Shown in pieces: positions 1-10,092 of a DNA stretch of 64,000 nt. The stretch spans positions 372,001-436,000 of the forward strand of contig JARGXX010000034.1 in the NCBI GenBank assembly GCA_030374765.1, written 5' to 3'. Source of the DNA: Agarophyton chilense (lineage: Eukaryota; Rhodophyta; Florideophyceae; Gracilariales; Gracilariaceae). Below the pieces are notes generated by a model. It was not told the origin of the DNA. It ran no database searches and worked only from the letters and a program-made list of their open reading frames with translations. Positions within the stretch are counted from its first letter, which is position 1. Each line of letters starts with the position of its first letter. A program made the position numbers and the translations under genes.

Positions 1-2
1 GT

Positions 3-239
3 CACAAAGCACCAGACTGCACATTTCCCCTGCGGGAGGGTTCACGAATTATCGCTCAGTACGAGGCTCTGACCCCTGAAGAGAAAGCTCGAGTCCCGAG
101 TAGGTCCTATGAGGAACAAAGAATACTCCGAGCTCACCTTGCTGACAGGGATACAGAACTTGTACCCGCGAACGGGGAACAACCGGTCCCCTTCGAGGCA
201 GCTGCACCGAATTCGGTGGGGTCCGCTTCGAAAAACTAA
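3..239 (+). CDS. Gag C-terminus of gypsy element Gy1 (5'-truncated by window edge)
   Basis: This open frame enters from before base 1 and ends at TAA 237-239. The first residues, H-K-A-P-D-C, are the H-x4-C half of a CCHC zinc knuckle, and the following text aligns with the gag tail of Gy2 after its knuckle (shared 'YEAL(T/S)P(Q/E)EK' segment). Gag is the structural nucleocapsid polyprotein that packages the element RNA. The pol frame opens at once downstream in a different frame. An A-rich run sits just before the stop. The rest of gag and the 5' LTR lie outside the window, so completeness cannot be judged. Confidence 0.8.
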   Translation, partial: HKAPDCTFPLREGSRIIAQYEALTPEEKARVPSRSYEEQRILRAHLADRDTELVPANGEQPVPFEAAAPNSVGSASKN

Positions 240-241
240 AC

Positions 242-3200
242 TTGGGAGTCTCCTCTGCGGGAGCGGCGTCTTCTAAGCCGGAGTTGAAGACGCCCGAGGC
301 GCTCCAGCTTCGCTCCCCAGCTATGACTATCCTTTCAAGGAAAACGGCTGACACCGACCTTAACTCGGGATACTTTAGTGTCCTCCGTCGCCCGTGGATA
401 CGGTCCCGTAATCTCCGTATTCCGGATCGAGTTATGGTAATGGCCAAGCGGAATTATAAAGTATTCGCCGACTTCGGCCTGTCCAACCAGTTTATGGTTC
501 GTCAAATATCTGTCCTGGATACAGGAGCCGCTCCTAACTTAATTCATGTGGAATTGTTACCCCCGCTGCTCCGGGTCCAAGTTCGTACCGGTCCACGTTT
601 GGATATCGCCGATGCGAACAACAACCCGCTACGGACACTGGGTACAATTTCCCTCATGGTGAGGTTAGGCTCCTATCTCGTCCAACTGGAGTTTATTGTA
701 TGCAAGTCACTTGCAGCACCAGTCATACTGGGTTGTGACCTTTGCGACCGCTTCGTGGAAGCCATCCGTCCTCGGAATAGAACTGTGGAACTCGAAGACG
801 GGTCTACGATCCCAATCGTTCGTAAACCCTTACAGGGAGCAGCGCGAACACGCGTCCCTCTCCCCGTCGCGCAGAAATCCGTGAAGAAGGACCCGGTGTC
901 TACACGGGTAAAGGTTGCGAAGTCATTGGCTATCCCGCCAGAAACCCAGGTTTGGGTCACAGTTGTTACCAAGCAAATTGGTGTGCATGTGGTACAACCG
1001 AACCCGTCTCTGTATACGCGGCGTCAACTAGCCCTTGCGAATGGGGTTGTCTCCGTGGAACCGGATAAACCTTTCAAGGTTTTGGTAGCCAACTTTGGAA
1101 AGACAACGCAGCGTTTGGTCAAACACTAGATCCTGGGTTCTGTTCTTCCACACCCGCATGCGGTCGTACCTACAAGGATCTCTATCGCAGAGGTCCTTGG
1201 TGTGGCGGACCCTAAGGAGGGGGAGGACACTGCCGAAATCGCGGAAGACGGTGAGCATACGACTGCAGCTCCACACGCTGAACACTTTAAACCTCAGGAG
1301 GTTACGGCCCCTATCACAGGAGCAGACCAGACGGATCCTGTTCAGGGATTGGGAAAATGGGATCTCAACCATGTACCCGCATGTCATCGGGAGAAGCTGA
1401 GGCACATGCTTCGTGAATTTACCCCCATGTGGGATGGTTCCCTTGGAACTATTGGGATCACAGAACACCGCATCGACTTGTTAGCGAACACTCGGCCTAT
1501 TGCCCAACACCCTTACAGGGCTGGACCGAAAGCTCGGGAAGAGGAGAAATCTCAGGTGGAGAAGATGCTTAAAGCGGGCGTAATTGAACCTGCCCAGTCC
1601 GCTTGGGCCTCACCAGTGGTGTTAGTTCCGAAACCGGATGGATCGTGGCGTTTCTGCATCGATTACAGACGCCTGAACGAGGTAACCATTAAGGATGTGT
1701 ACCCGATCCCTCAGATGGACGAATACATCTACTCCCTTGGGAGCGCTACTGTTTTCTCTACCCTCGACGCCAATTCGGGCTACTGGCAAGTCCCTATTAG
1801 TGAGGAAGATCGAGACAAAACGGCTGTCGTGTGTCATCAAGGACTTTTCCGATTCCGGAGGATGCCTTTTGGGTTGACATATGCCCCCGCAACGTTTCAA
1901 CGGGCGATAGACATTCTGTTGGCTCCCTTCAAGTGGAGGACGTGTCTAGTGTATTTAGACGACATTATTGTCTTCTCCAACAACCTGGATGATCACCTCG
2001 AACACGTCAGGGACGTAATGAAGATACTCCGCGACGCGGGAATCACCTTGAAACTCAAGAAGTGCGAGTTTTTCACCGATTCGGTTTAGTATCTGGGTCA
2101 TATCATCCGTCCCGGACAGCTTTCAATCGATGAAGTACGAGTGAAATCCTTGAAGGAAGCAAAACACCCGAAAACTCAAACGGAGTTGCGATCCTTCTTA
2201 GGTCTGTGTAACGTGTATCGCCGATTCGTCCCGAACTTTGCGGATATTGCCACCCCCCTCAACAGGCTCCTGACGAAGGGACAACCAGTTGAACTGGAAC
2301 CTTTTGGCGACGCGGAAGCGTCTGCCTTCACGGCACTGGTGAATGCCGTAACATCACCGCCAATCTTGGCTCTACCCAATCCTGGGCTCCCTTACGAAGT
2401 GGACACCGATGCTAGTGCAAACCAAGTAGGGTGTGCACTGTTCCAATCCTCTGAGGATGGTGAACGTCACCCTATTGGGTACTGGTCACGTTCCCTGAAT
2501 GTGCATGAAAGGAAATACTCGGTCTCCGAGAAAGAATGTTTAGCCGTCGTGTGGGCCTTAGCTACACTTCGCCCCTATCTGATGGGTACTCGTTTCAAAG
2601 TCCATACGGACCACGCATGCTTGCGTTGGCTCCTGGAGATCTCCGAACCCTCGGGCCGCCTTATGCGCTGGCGTCTCCGACTGTCGGAATTCGACTTTGA
2701 GATCCTGTACAAGAAAGGGAAGCTGAACACTCAGGCTGATGCACTATCCCGCTTGAGAACAATAGCGGAAACGGAACCCTACGAGGACGATGACATCCCA
2801 TGCTTTATGGTATCGGACCTCGAGGGAGGAGCTCAACCGCTGACCGATGATGTTTGTGACGTTATACTCGTCAACGAGAGTCTGGATTCGCCGACCGGCT
2901 CTTTAACTTCGGATACTCTCGAACCTGGGCCCGCTCCCTCAAGGGCCCAGTCAACGAACTCTTACAGAGTTACTCCCCCACCGAAGGTAATCAAGCCTCC
3001 TGGCTCTCCGCCTAAGGAGGGGGAGGAGGACTTAGTTCCTTCGCAGGACGATCTTTTGGCGTCAGCCAGTCGCCCTAACAGGGAATCTAGTTCTCACAGT
3101 GAGACGGCGAGCCCGACCGAGCCGGCGACAGAGAAGTCACAACCCCAGCGTATGGGTAGCGACATCACCGCCGACCTAGCCGAGCACGACGTCAGAAAAG

Positions 3201-3415
3201 ATGACGAAACTCCGCCTAGGGAGGGTCGTGTGGAGAACTCCGCACCCGGAACGCCTATAGAGCCGACGATCACCCGCCGCCGCGGAAGAGACACTGAGGT
3301 GTCGCACACTCAAACCCCGCTTTCTCGGGAACGAGCTGTGTCAGCGGACCCTCACGGGGAAGATCTCGACGACGAGGTTGACAAAATTTGGCTCTCCGTT
3401 ATGGAATGGGAATAG
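242..3415 (+). pseudogene. Gy1 pol: protease, reverse transcriptase, RNase H; integrase missing
   Basis: One reading frame is interrupted by TAG at 1127-1129 and TAG at 2087-2089; the second replaces the Lys codon of the Gy2 counterpart (AAG in Gy2). Order: retropepsin with D-T-G-A near 518; RT with a WRFCIDYRRLN block, FGLT and YLDDIIVFS near 1952; RNase H starting 'VDTDAS', with 'SEKECLAVVWAL', 'TDHA' and 'ADALSR'. After RNase H the frame goes straight into a Pro/Ser/Glu-rich linker like the one that follows integrase in Gy2. The HHCC zinc finger and D-D-E core are absent, about 1 kb compared with Gy2. No ATG is evident at the head of the frame; the first codon is TTG, so expression as a Gag-Pol fusion is likely. 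The copy cannot encode integrase and is not autonomous. Confidence 0.9.
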
Positions 3416-3995
3416 GAACTCCTATGGAGACACTGGAACCCTCAGGAATGGGAAAGAAATGAGTGAGACCCGTCGGGAACAGCTCAGGAGAGTGCTAGCG
3501 CGTGCCTAAAGCGCCACCTCATATCCGCTTGCGGAGTGGCAACCGGCGCCCGCGCATTTATGTGACACACGTCGAATGGCACCGAGCCAATCAAAAGGCT
3601 CTGACGACCAACCGTCGCGCAACCCGTCTCACCGAGCCAATCAAAAGGCTCTGACGACCAACCGTCGCGCAAACCGCCTCCGTCGCACGGCGCGTTGCAC
3701 AAGAGCACCCTTCGTCCCCGTAGCTCGGGTTGACGTTGAAATCTTACCCCCCTGAGATTGGAGACGCTACCGCATCGCGGTTTCTCAACCGTCACGGAAT
3801 CTAAGAACACCGTTGTTATCGGGAAGATCTCAGCTTTAAGAAGAACCCAAGTAGACGGAAGTTACAACGTAGCCCACAGGCCACTCGGTGCCGTTTGGAC
3901 GAAGTGCTGAGACCCGCTCGCAACACGGAAAAGAACCCACCGGGGTGTGTCTAGACCCTACGTTGACACCCTCAAGGGAACTAGAGCGTTCCAAG
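3416..3995 (+). other. Decayed pol linker region between Gy1 RNase H tail and chromodomain
   Basis: No intact frame is seen here. The stretch corresponds to the linker before the chromodomain. It holds a 50 bp tandem duplication (3580-3672) and, at about 3520-3556, a short stretch almost identical to part of the antisense gene of the same element (near 4794-4826). That shared piece is a sign of local rearrangement. Confidence 0.5.
3580..3672. repeat. Two-copy 50 bp tandem repeat in Gy1
   Basis: Copies start at 3580 and 3630. Their first 43 bases are identical (both begin CACCGAGCCAATC); the remaining 7 bases of each unit diverge. Confidence 0.85.
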
Positions 3996-4235
3996 ATGGA
4001 AGAGAAGCCCGAACCGGGAAAAGTGTACCCGCAGGAATTCGTTATCGATCGCATCGTGCGTCACATCTACACCCCCGAGGGAGAAGTTCGCTACCAAGTC
4101 CGATGGTACGGATTCTCGCCCGATGAGGATACAGTGGAACCCATTGAGCACCTTCCGAGGTCTAAGGTTTTATCCTATCACCGACGCGCTCGGGTAACCT
4201 TGCCTTCAAATCTGGATCGTGCCCAAGTCGGATAA
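3996..4235 (+). CDS. Gy1 C-terminal chromodomain
   Basis: From ATG 3996 to TAA 4233-4235, 79 residues. The core 'FVIDRIVRH...YQVRWYGF..DEDTVEPIEHLP' has the aromatic cage-type Tyr/Trp and the W-Y-G-[FY] signature of chromodomains. In chromoviruses this domain sits at the end of integrase and guides insertion toward marked chromatin. It lies in frame 3, whereas the upstream pol is in frame 2, so it is no longer fused to pol here. In Gy2 the same domain is in the pol frame. The domain itself looks undamaged. Confidence 0.85.
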   Translation: MEEKPEPGKVYPQEFVIDRIVRHIYTPEGEVRYQVRWYGFSPDEDTVEPIEHLPRSKVLSYHRRARVTLPSNLDRAQVG

Positions 4236-4646
4236 ACCACCACGGGAACTGGTGTGGATGCGACCTCGAAGTGAGGAAGATGTGGGACCTCTGACGAGGA
4301 ATTGAGGAGAGTATCCCGAAGAACACGTATTGAGAGGGAATGTCTACTGGCCCTCGGCCTAGCGCCGTTAACCAGGGAACACAACACCGGTTATCGGGAC
4401 AGTTTATAATGAAAAAGGAAAAGAAGACCCACGAAGTGGAAAAGAAGATTAAGAAGAAGATTGGACCCTAGGAAGGGAAGAAGATGAAGATGAAGATGAA
4501 GAAGAAGATGAAGAAGATCCTAAGAAGGAAGAAGAAGAGAAGTAGAAGTTAAGATCCTAGGAAGGAAGAAGAAAGAAAGTTATGCAAATATCAGAAGTTT
4601 ACTATTGTCGCCAAGCTATGGACTCCACAATTACCCGAAGGCGGAA
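4236..4646 (+). repeat. Purine-rich GAA/GAT microsatellite stretch
   Basis: Bases about 4408-4575 are nearly all purine on the + strand with imperfect GAA, GAT and AAG units. The stretch lies between the chromodomain and the antisense gene. No gene was seen. It could be simple slippage or a remnant of an internal polypurine tract. Confidence 0.7.
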
Positions 4647-6503
4647 CTACGGATAGCCCGAGGAGGGACCCGCCCCACCGTTGGGATTCTGACCCTGATG
4701 GTACGCCGAGGCGAAAGCCAACATCTGGCTCACATCCGTCATACCCGGGGGAATCGGAATGCCTGCGTTCACGAGGCCTTGTCGCACACTATCCGCTTGC
4801 GGAGTGGCAACCGGCGCCTGCGCAAGGGTGTTCACACCCCACCCGGGGGGAGCAGATGAACCGCCGCCGGATGCATTCGCCGCCGCAGCTGAGGTCGTTC
4901 CCACTGGTTGGAAGGGTGCAGATCGCTCCACAGGGAGTACTCCACTAGGAGCTGGCACTTCGTTATCCAACGCTGGATCGTCCAGGTCTACTGGAGGCTC
5001 GTACTCGTAATCGTCGGTATAAATGAACCCCGTCGGGTGTCCAACCGGCATCGGTCGAGGCGAGTCAATCAGCGCCCGTGCTTGCGCCGCGCTGATGCGA
5101 ACCCCTTCGAAGGGATTGTAATAGACCCAGTTACCGGAGCCCGGATCGTACCGGCCAGGAGACTTGTCTCGCGCGGATCCTTCCCCTGCCGAATGATTTG
5201 CCACTGAAACTCGATCCCATTGGGTGTTGTCGATCACGTCCAAGATTGGATACAGGTCCTGTACGTTGCTGGCCGAACCCAACGCTGGGACAAGGTCGAT
5301 CTGACGCATGATGGTCCGTAGCATCGGAGGAATATACCAGATACAGAAATGGTCATGAGCATCCCAGAGGAGGTGCGCCGCTACGCGGGCTGCCCACTCG
5401 GCTGCAACGAGGGCCCAGTATCCCGAGTTCGGGTCGTGCATCAAACGAGACCCGATATAGTAGATACATGGGGGCAGTTCAGCAAAGCACCCTCGGGGGA
5501 CCTCGACCTTATTCCACCAAGCTGGAAGGGGCGCGAATCGCCCAACCTTCGCCGTGTTACGGATACGCTCCAGTTCCACGTGAGGATACGGGACAAGGAA
5601 CCCGAAACGGGAGCGCCAGCGGCGCTCGAAGCGCACGCGTCGATCGAACCCATACTGGGTAAACTGCCGCTGAAGGTACCTGAATTCAGCCCGAAGGATG
5701 GGACGACTCCATTGGAGCATATCTTCTCGGAGAGGAAAACCCGGTCCGCGGAACTCGGCTTCGGGAAAGGCTGCCAAGTTATCCCCGTAGGAGACCTCAC
5801 CGTACGTGCGGTAATAGGCGACATCGAACCCGTACTCCGGGGGAACCAGATGGTCAAAGCGTGACCTCTCCAATCGCTGGTAGGCCAGAGCCGCCATCGC
5901 TGCGCGCGCCTTGTCCAAGGACTCCCCGCGACTGCGGTATAGATACTGAGGCTCTATGGCTACCCGCGCCCTCCAATCGGGAGAACGTACAACCTCAACA
6001 GGTAGGCCACCCGGCAATAAGCCGTCCTCCACGTAGGAGTCGATGAGCTCATCGTCGCGAACCGCTGTCGGATGGAACCACGGAGCGCGGGAATATATCA
6101 CCGGATCGGTAAGGGAACTCCACCTTCGAAAGGATTCGTTTGAGATCCAAACTCTGGAGTTTGCTACCAAGGGCATCGCATGAGCGGAGTTCCACGCCAC
6201 CGCGGTGATGTCCAAATCCTCCTGAGGATGTCGATTGACCGCCGAGGCGGAAGGTTCGGTACCTGACGGAGCCGCATCCAAACCGGAGAAATATCCACCC
6301 TGCTGGGGAGCTTCGTTGTCCGCCGGCGCGGAGGCCGATGGCCCCGAGAGTGGGTTGATGACGTATGGGTTCATTCCCTTGAGAGGGCTAGTCGAAACCG
6401 CTGCTGCGAGAAGTTGCGTATCGCCGAAAGTCGGAGGTGTAGAAGAAAGTTGTACCGATGAGCCGGTTTTGTGGCGATCCTCAGAAGTGGTGAAGGACCC
6501 CAT
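4647..6503 (-). CDS. aORF1: long antisense gene of Gy1, unknown function
   Basis: A 618-codon intact frame on the strand opposite gag-pol, with ATG at 6503 (the frame stays open upstream to about 6542) and TAG at 4647-4649. I do not recognise the family. The N-terminus is Ser/Pro-rich. The core is rich in Trp, Tyr and Arg, with 'APWFHP.AVRD', 'RPILRAEFRY', 'WW...EVP' and 'IWYIPP' blocks. The tail is Pro/Ala/Gly-rich. No signal peptide, transmembrane helix or nucleic-acid motif is evident. The same blocks occur in the antisense genes of Gy2 (35813-37588) and Gy3 (26023-27103 plus 38499-39460), always between the chromodomain and the 3' polypurine tract. It is undamaged although pol in the same copy has two stops. 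Extra antisense ORFs are known in some plant gypsy elements such as Grande; a relation is not shown here. Confidence 0.8.
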   Translation of the reverse strand: MGSFTTSEDRHKTGSSVQLSSTPPTFGDTQLLAAAVSTSPLKGMNPYVINPLSGPSASAPADNEAPQQGGYFSGLDAAPSGTEPSASAVNRHPQEDLDITAVAWNSAHAMPLVANSRVWISNESFRRWSSLTDPVIYSRAPWFHPTAVRDDELIDSYVEDGLLPGGLPVEVVRSPDWRARVAIEPQYLYRSRGESLDKARAAMAALAYQRLERSRFDHLVPPEYGFDVAYYRTYGEVSYGDNLAAFPEAEFRGPGFPLREDMLQWSRPILRAEFRYLQRQFTQYGFDRRVRFERRWRSRFGFLVPYPHVELERIRNTAKVGRFAPLPAWWNKVEVPRGCFAELPPCIYYIGSRLMHDPNSGYWALVAAEWAARVAAHLLWDAHDHFCIWYIPPMLRTIMRQIDLVPALGSASNVQDLYPILDVIDNTQWDRVSVANHSAGEGSARDKSPGRYDPGSGNWVYYNPFEGVRISAAQARALIDSPRPMPVGHPTGFIYTDDYEYEPPVDLDDPALDNEVPAPSGVLPVERSAPFQPVGTTSAAAANASGGGSSAPPGWGVNTLAQAPVATPQADSVRQGLVNAGIPIPPGMTDVSQMLAFASAYHQGQNPNGGAGPSSGYP

Positions 6504-6570
6504 TGGGAAAGAAGTATGTATAGTGATCGGAAAGTTAGACACCCGCGGCTCGGAATGTTCTTCCTCGTCT

Positions 6571-6584
6571 TAAGGAGGGGGAGA
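6571..6584 (+). other. Polypurine tract of Gy1
   Basis: The run TAAGGAGGGGGAGA directly abuts the LTR start TGTAGAGC. Gy2 has an equivalent run in the same place. It is the expected primer site for plus-strand DNA synthesis. Confidence 0.8.
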
Positions 6585-7497
6585 TGTAGAGCAACGCCCA
6601 GTCAGGGGATACTTGAAGATGCAACTCATAGAATGAGGATTGAACCCTCCGAGGGTTATGATTATGATCCCCTCTAAGGTGTGCTGAGGTGGCACTGTTT
6701 TCTGGTTATATTTCGCCTATAAGGGAAAATTCGGATGGCCCATGGTTGGATTGGCCCCGTGATACACGTGGCTTGATTTTGGCACCGAATTTCGGATATT
6801 TGTTAGAACGTTGGATTTTTGGGCCCTGGCAGTGGGATCTCTACGTGTATGGCCCTGAGCAGGTTTGCACTACTGTAGAGTTTAGTTAGTGGGCCCTACT
6901 TAGGGAGGCGAGATCTGACAGTCCGAGCTCAGAGTAAATGACAACCAAGGTTGGTCTTCGATACCTTTAGAGGTTCTTCGTCGCCATCGTTTCGGCCTTA
7001 CAACCCGGAACGCGCTCTGGTTAGCAACGCCTGCGTAGGGACACGACTCCACTTGGAGAGTGCCCACGTGTGGGTTCCGTGCAACCACCCCCTTGGGACC
7101 GCTCAGACGACCTGCGTGCACGATACCCCGTGGGGGTTCTGCTTACTTGTTGCGTGCTTTTTGTGTTTCCTTTCGAGGACAGGTTTTCGCCCCTGTATTG
7201 GGTTTCTTTTGTTGTTTTGCCCCTTTTCTGGTTCTCAGGTCCGGTGTCTGTTAGTGCCCGACCCTCGCCCCGTTTTTCCTCTTCGCCGGATTTTCCCCCA
7301 TTCTTTGGGATACCCATACCCATTCCCGATCCACGGTTTCTACCCCTCACCTCCGTCGGTACTGCCGGAATCCCCCGTGGGAGTTACACCCCACACTACG
7401 GGTGGAACGGAGGGCTCTGTCTCTGAGTCTGCCTCCCCCAGGGAGCAAGGCTTCGAACATCTTGAGAGCACTTCCCGTCGCCGGGTTTTGCTCCACA
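6585..7497 (+). repeat. 3' LTR of Gy1 (913 bp)
   Basis: It starts TGTAGAGCAACG right after the polypurine tract and ends CTCCACA, matching the layout of the Gy2 LTR (TGAAGAGCAACG...CTACA) and the solo LTR at 45957. Near the 3' end, bases 7474-7485 form a perfect 4 bp stem (CCCG/CGGG, loop TCGC), found at the same position in the other two LTR families. The 5' LTR is outside the window, so the target duplication cannot be checked. The next base starts copia sequence. Confidence 0.85.
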
Positions 7498-8204
7498 GGC
7501 TTGGAATTGCTGCCTCTCCGTTTTGCGCATTTGCGGCAAGCTATTTGCAGCAAAAAGGGCCATTTCCTACTATCAAGGACATGATAACGCAGATTAATAT
7601 GCTGCGCACCCTGAAGAGAAAAGGAACGTCACTAAGGTTCCTGAGGCCACTCAGTGGAAAAGAATATCAGATCTCAATTATAGTATTTTCTGACGCAAGC
7701 CGAACGAACGACTATGGACAGCTTGGGTTTGTCGCTGGACTTCTTTTTGGAAAACTGAAGCAAGACACTGTCATTCATGTCATTTCCTGGAGTTCTCATA
7801 AGTTTCGAAGACCAGTTAAATCAATTGGATCGGCCGAAACTCTGGCTGCAGGAGAGACCATCGATGAGGGCAAGGTACTTTGTAAGGCATTCCAGGCTTT
7901 GTTAGGAATCCACGTTGGACTGTGGATCGTTGTGGACTCAAAGGATTTGTTTTGCACACTTTCTACCTGTCGCAACGCTGCAGATCGTTCTATTCGTGGA
8001 AATATCAGCGTAATCAGATACGAATTTGAAACAAGAAACGTTGACAGAATGATATGGATTCCAGGTAGCGCAAACTATGCTGATCCGTTGACAAAAACCG
8101 ATAGCCCTATCTTTCAAGCTTTGGAGTTAATGTTTTTTGATGGAAAAATATCAATGGACTTTCATGGTGCTTTATTCCGAAACTCTAACGCACCCACTGG
8201 TTAG
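7498..8204 (+). pseudogene. Copia-type RNase H fragment (5'-truncated)
   Basis: This frame runs in without a start from the Gy1 LTR border and stops at 8202-8204. The RNase H signature is present: 'FSDAS', 'SAETLA', 'VDSKDLF' and 'YADPLTK' supply the acidic catalytic residues. The domain removes the RNA strand during reverse transcription. The upstream RT is lost at the junction with the Gy1 LTR. The nearest relative in the window is the minus-strand fragment at 61047-61720, which shares the 'LQQK...QIN' lead-in. The frame is free of stops, so this piece is better preserved than most copia pieces here. Confidence 0.8.
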
Positions 8205-8544
8205 CAGGAACTCTGAGAGGAATTGGTATGGAAAGCAAATGCATCTTAGTCAATCTATGCATACCCTAGGCGCATTTGCGTATAATGCAAGCCTTCTAGG
8301 AGAGGTTTTGCATGACATGGTGCTGCAATAATCATGTGCACCAAGAGAGTAGATTACGTGGCCGTTAGCATTCGATTGCGTGGATTTTTAGTGATAGATT
8401 ACATGGCCGCTAGCCCGCCTTGTCGGGTATATAAGCCCAAGAGCCTGGACTTGGACCCTTGGTTTATCCAAGGGAGGCAAGCATTCGAATAGTTATCTGA
8501 ATCAGAAAATTGTTCTTAAACAGAAGCATCTACAACCTTACCCT
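8205..8544 (+). promoter_or_regulatory. Probable 3' LTR / promoter tail of the RNase H element
   Basis: Non-coding stretch directly after RNase H. It holds a clear TATA box (TATATAAG, 8428-8435) preceded by two imperfect copies of an AGATTACRTGGCCGYTAGC motif (about 8351 and 8394), as expected of a U3 promoter. It ends where minus-strand CopB begins. The exact LTR borders are not resolved because no second copy is in the window. Confidence 0.5.
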
Positions 8545-9879
8545 TTAATTTGAGGTAGTGTCTGTAGTGGTACATCCAGCAGTTGCAGGTAGCTGTAAGA
8601 CGTTCCCGTGCAAGTGCATTATGTTGCAATACTTCGTCAAATTCCTTCCATTCACCCACTGCGTAGATCCTTCCACAACGAAATGCCTGACAATTACAAT
8701 GTTGCCTGCATCAGAACGAGCGCTTAAAACAGTAGAGCCAAGTATGCGACGAGGCTGACTGTTGTGGTTACCACTTCTGTATTGGCAGTTTGGATGATCA
8801 GCAATAGTGTCAGGGATCGGGTCCAACTTGCCATTCTAGTCGGGACATACCATGCCCTTGATGACATGCAGCTCTTTCATGCCAATTCCACTGCAGGGTG
8901 CTCCGTCATCAAAAAGTGGTCCAATGAAATTGTGATAGGGATGCGACTCGTTTCCTAGAGTCACCATGTTGAAAGAAAAGACATTCTTCTGTTCTGTCAC
9001 TTGCGTTGGCGCAGCATCATAAGATTTGAATCCTGCCTTGAGAGAGCCATCTTCTCTGTGATCGCCAGCCAAGTGTCCGAACTTTCCACATTTGTTGCAT
9101 TTCGTTTTTCTCTTTTTCTCTGCCAATTGCTCCGGTGTCATTCTCGGCCTACTGTAGGCAGACAGATTGTTGCTTCTGTTCCTCTGAGTGTAGGCGGCGC
9201 TACTGCTCAGTGTATTAGTCCGCAGAATACCAGAGCCCTGACCTGGGTCGCATTTTCGGAGAACTGAAGCTATCGCACTGTACGAAATGCTCTCCAGAAA
9301 TGTGCTGGTCGTCGCATTCGTTTCGAACGAAGAGTCCTTAGGCGCACAATTTTCCAAAACAGAAACTCTCTGTGTGTTGTGCCCATGGCAATTGGCCAAC
9401 AATACAGAAGCGACGAGAGCTTCAGACAGCTTCGCGGCTTCTCCATGGGCGTTTAGTAGTGATACGTTCGCCTGAAACCGTGACTCAATGTTTTTCACAC
9501 TTTCGTTGCGGTTTCTCTTTGTATACAGCAGCGCCAGAAAGTCCTGATACACTTCCGACGCGACTGCGAGCGGATCTTGCATGTACAACGCGTTCAAGAT
9601 GGGGTCTGCCCCGCCAGCTGATTGAATCGTTTTTGAGGGTATTGATTTGCAGATATCTCGAGCGCGACCGTAGAACTGAGATTGCAGAACGATGCCCATA
9701 ACTTCCGGCTTGACCTTGTAGGGGTTGCTGTCTGCGAGAAGGTTGTGGTACGTGTTCTACTGAGCCACGGCGGAAGCATACAGTTCTTGATTTCCCTTCG
9801 CCTCTGTCCAGGGAACAGCACAAGGATCCCAGGAAAAGCGCGGGCTCGACGGCAGTTGATTAGAGCTTTCTGGGCCCAT
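8545..9879 (-). pseudogene. CopB gag-protease (copia-like), with two in-frame amber stops
   Basis: ATG at 9879 (MGPESSNQ), homologous to the CopA and CopE starts. One frame continues to 8545, broken only by TAG at 9757-9759 and TAG at 8836-8838; comparison with the homologues shows that both replace Trp (TGG to TAG). Gag is followed by the zinc knuckle CNKCGKFGHLAGDH, which ends in His instead of Cys. The protease then reads 'LFDDGAPCSGIG', with D-D-G-A instead of D-[ST]-G-A. The frame is cut at 8545 next to the plus-strand RNase H element, so integrase and RT are missing. Bases 9880-10092 to its right are probably its leader/LTR. Confidence 0.8.
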
Positions 9880-10092
9880 AAAAATAAACGGGGTAGGACG
9901 AACGACACTCGGCGGTGCTACAAACAATACTTTTACTACGGGGCGGTAGTTGTGGGCTCTCGCTGCCTTCTTTTTGCTGCAGTGCTCACAGACCATACGA
10001 CTTAAGTAGACTGTAGACCGCCGATAACCCGGCATATCTAACTATGGCACCAACTGTGAAACACTACAGAACAGATCTATACGGCGTGTAGG

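Noticed and set aside
4647-6503. aORF as an envelope gene of the gypsy element
   Set aside because: Wrong strand for a spliced env, no signal peptide, no transmembrane segment, no fusion-type motif.
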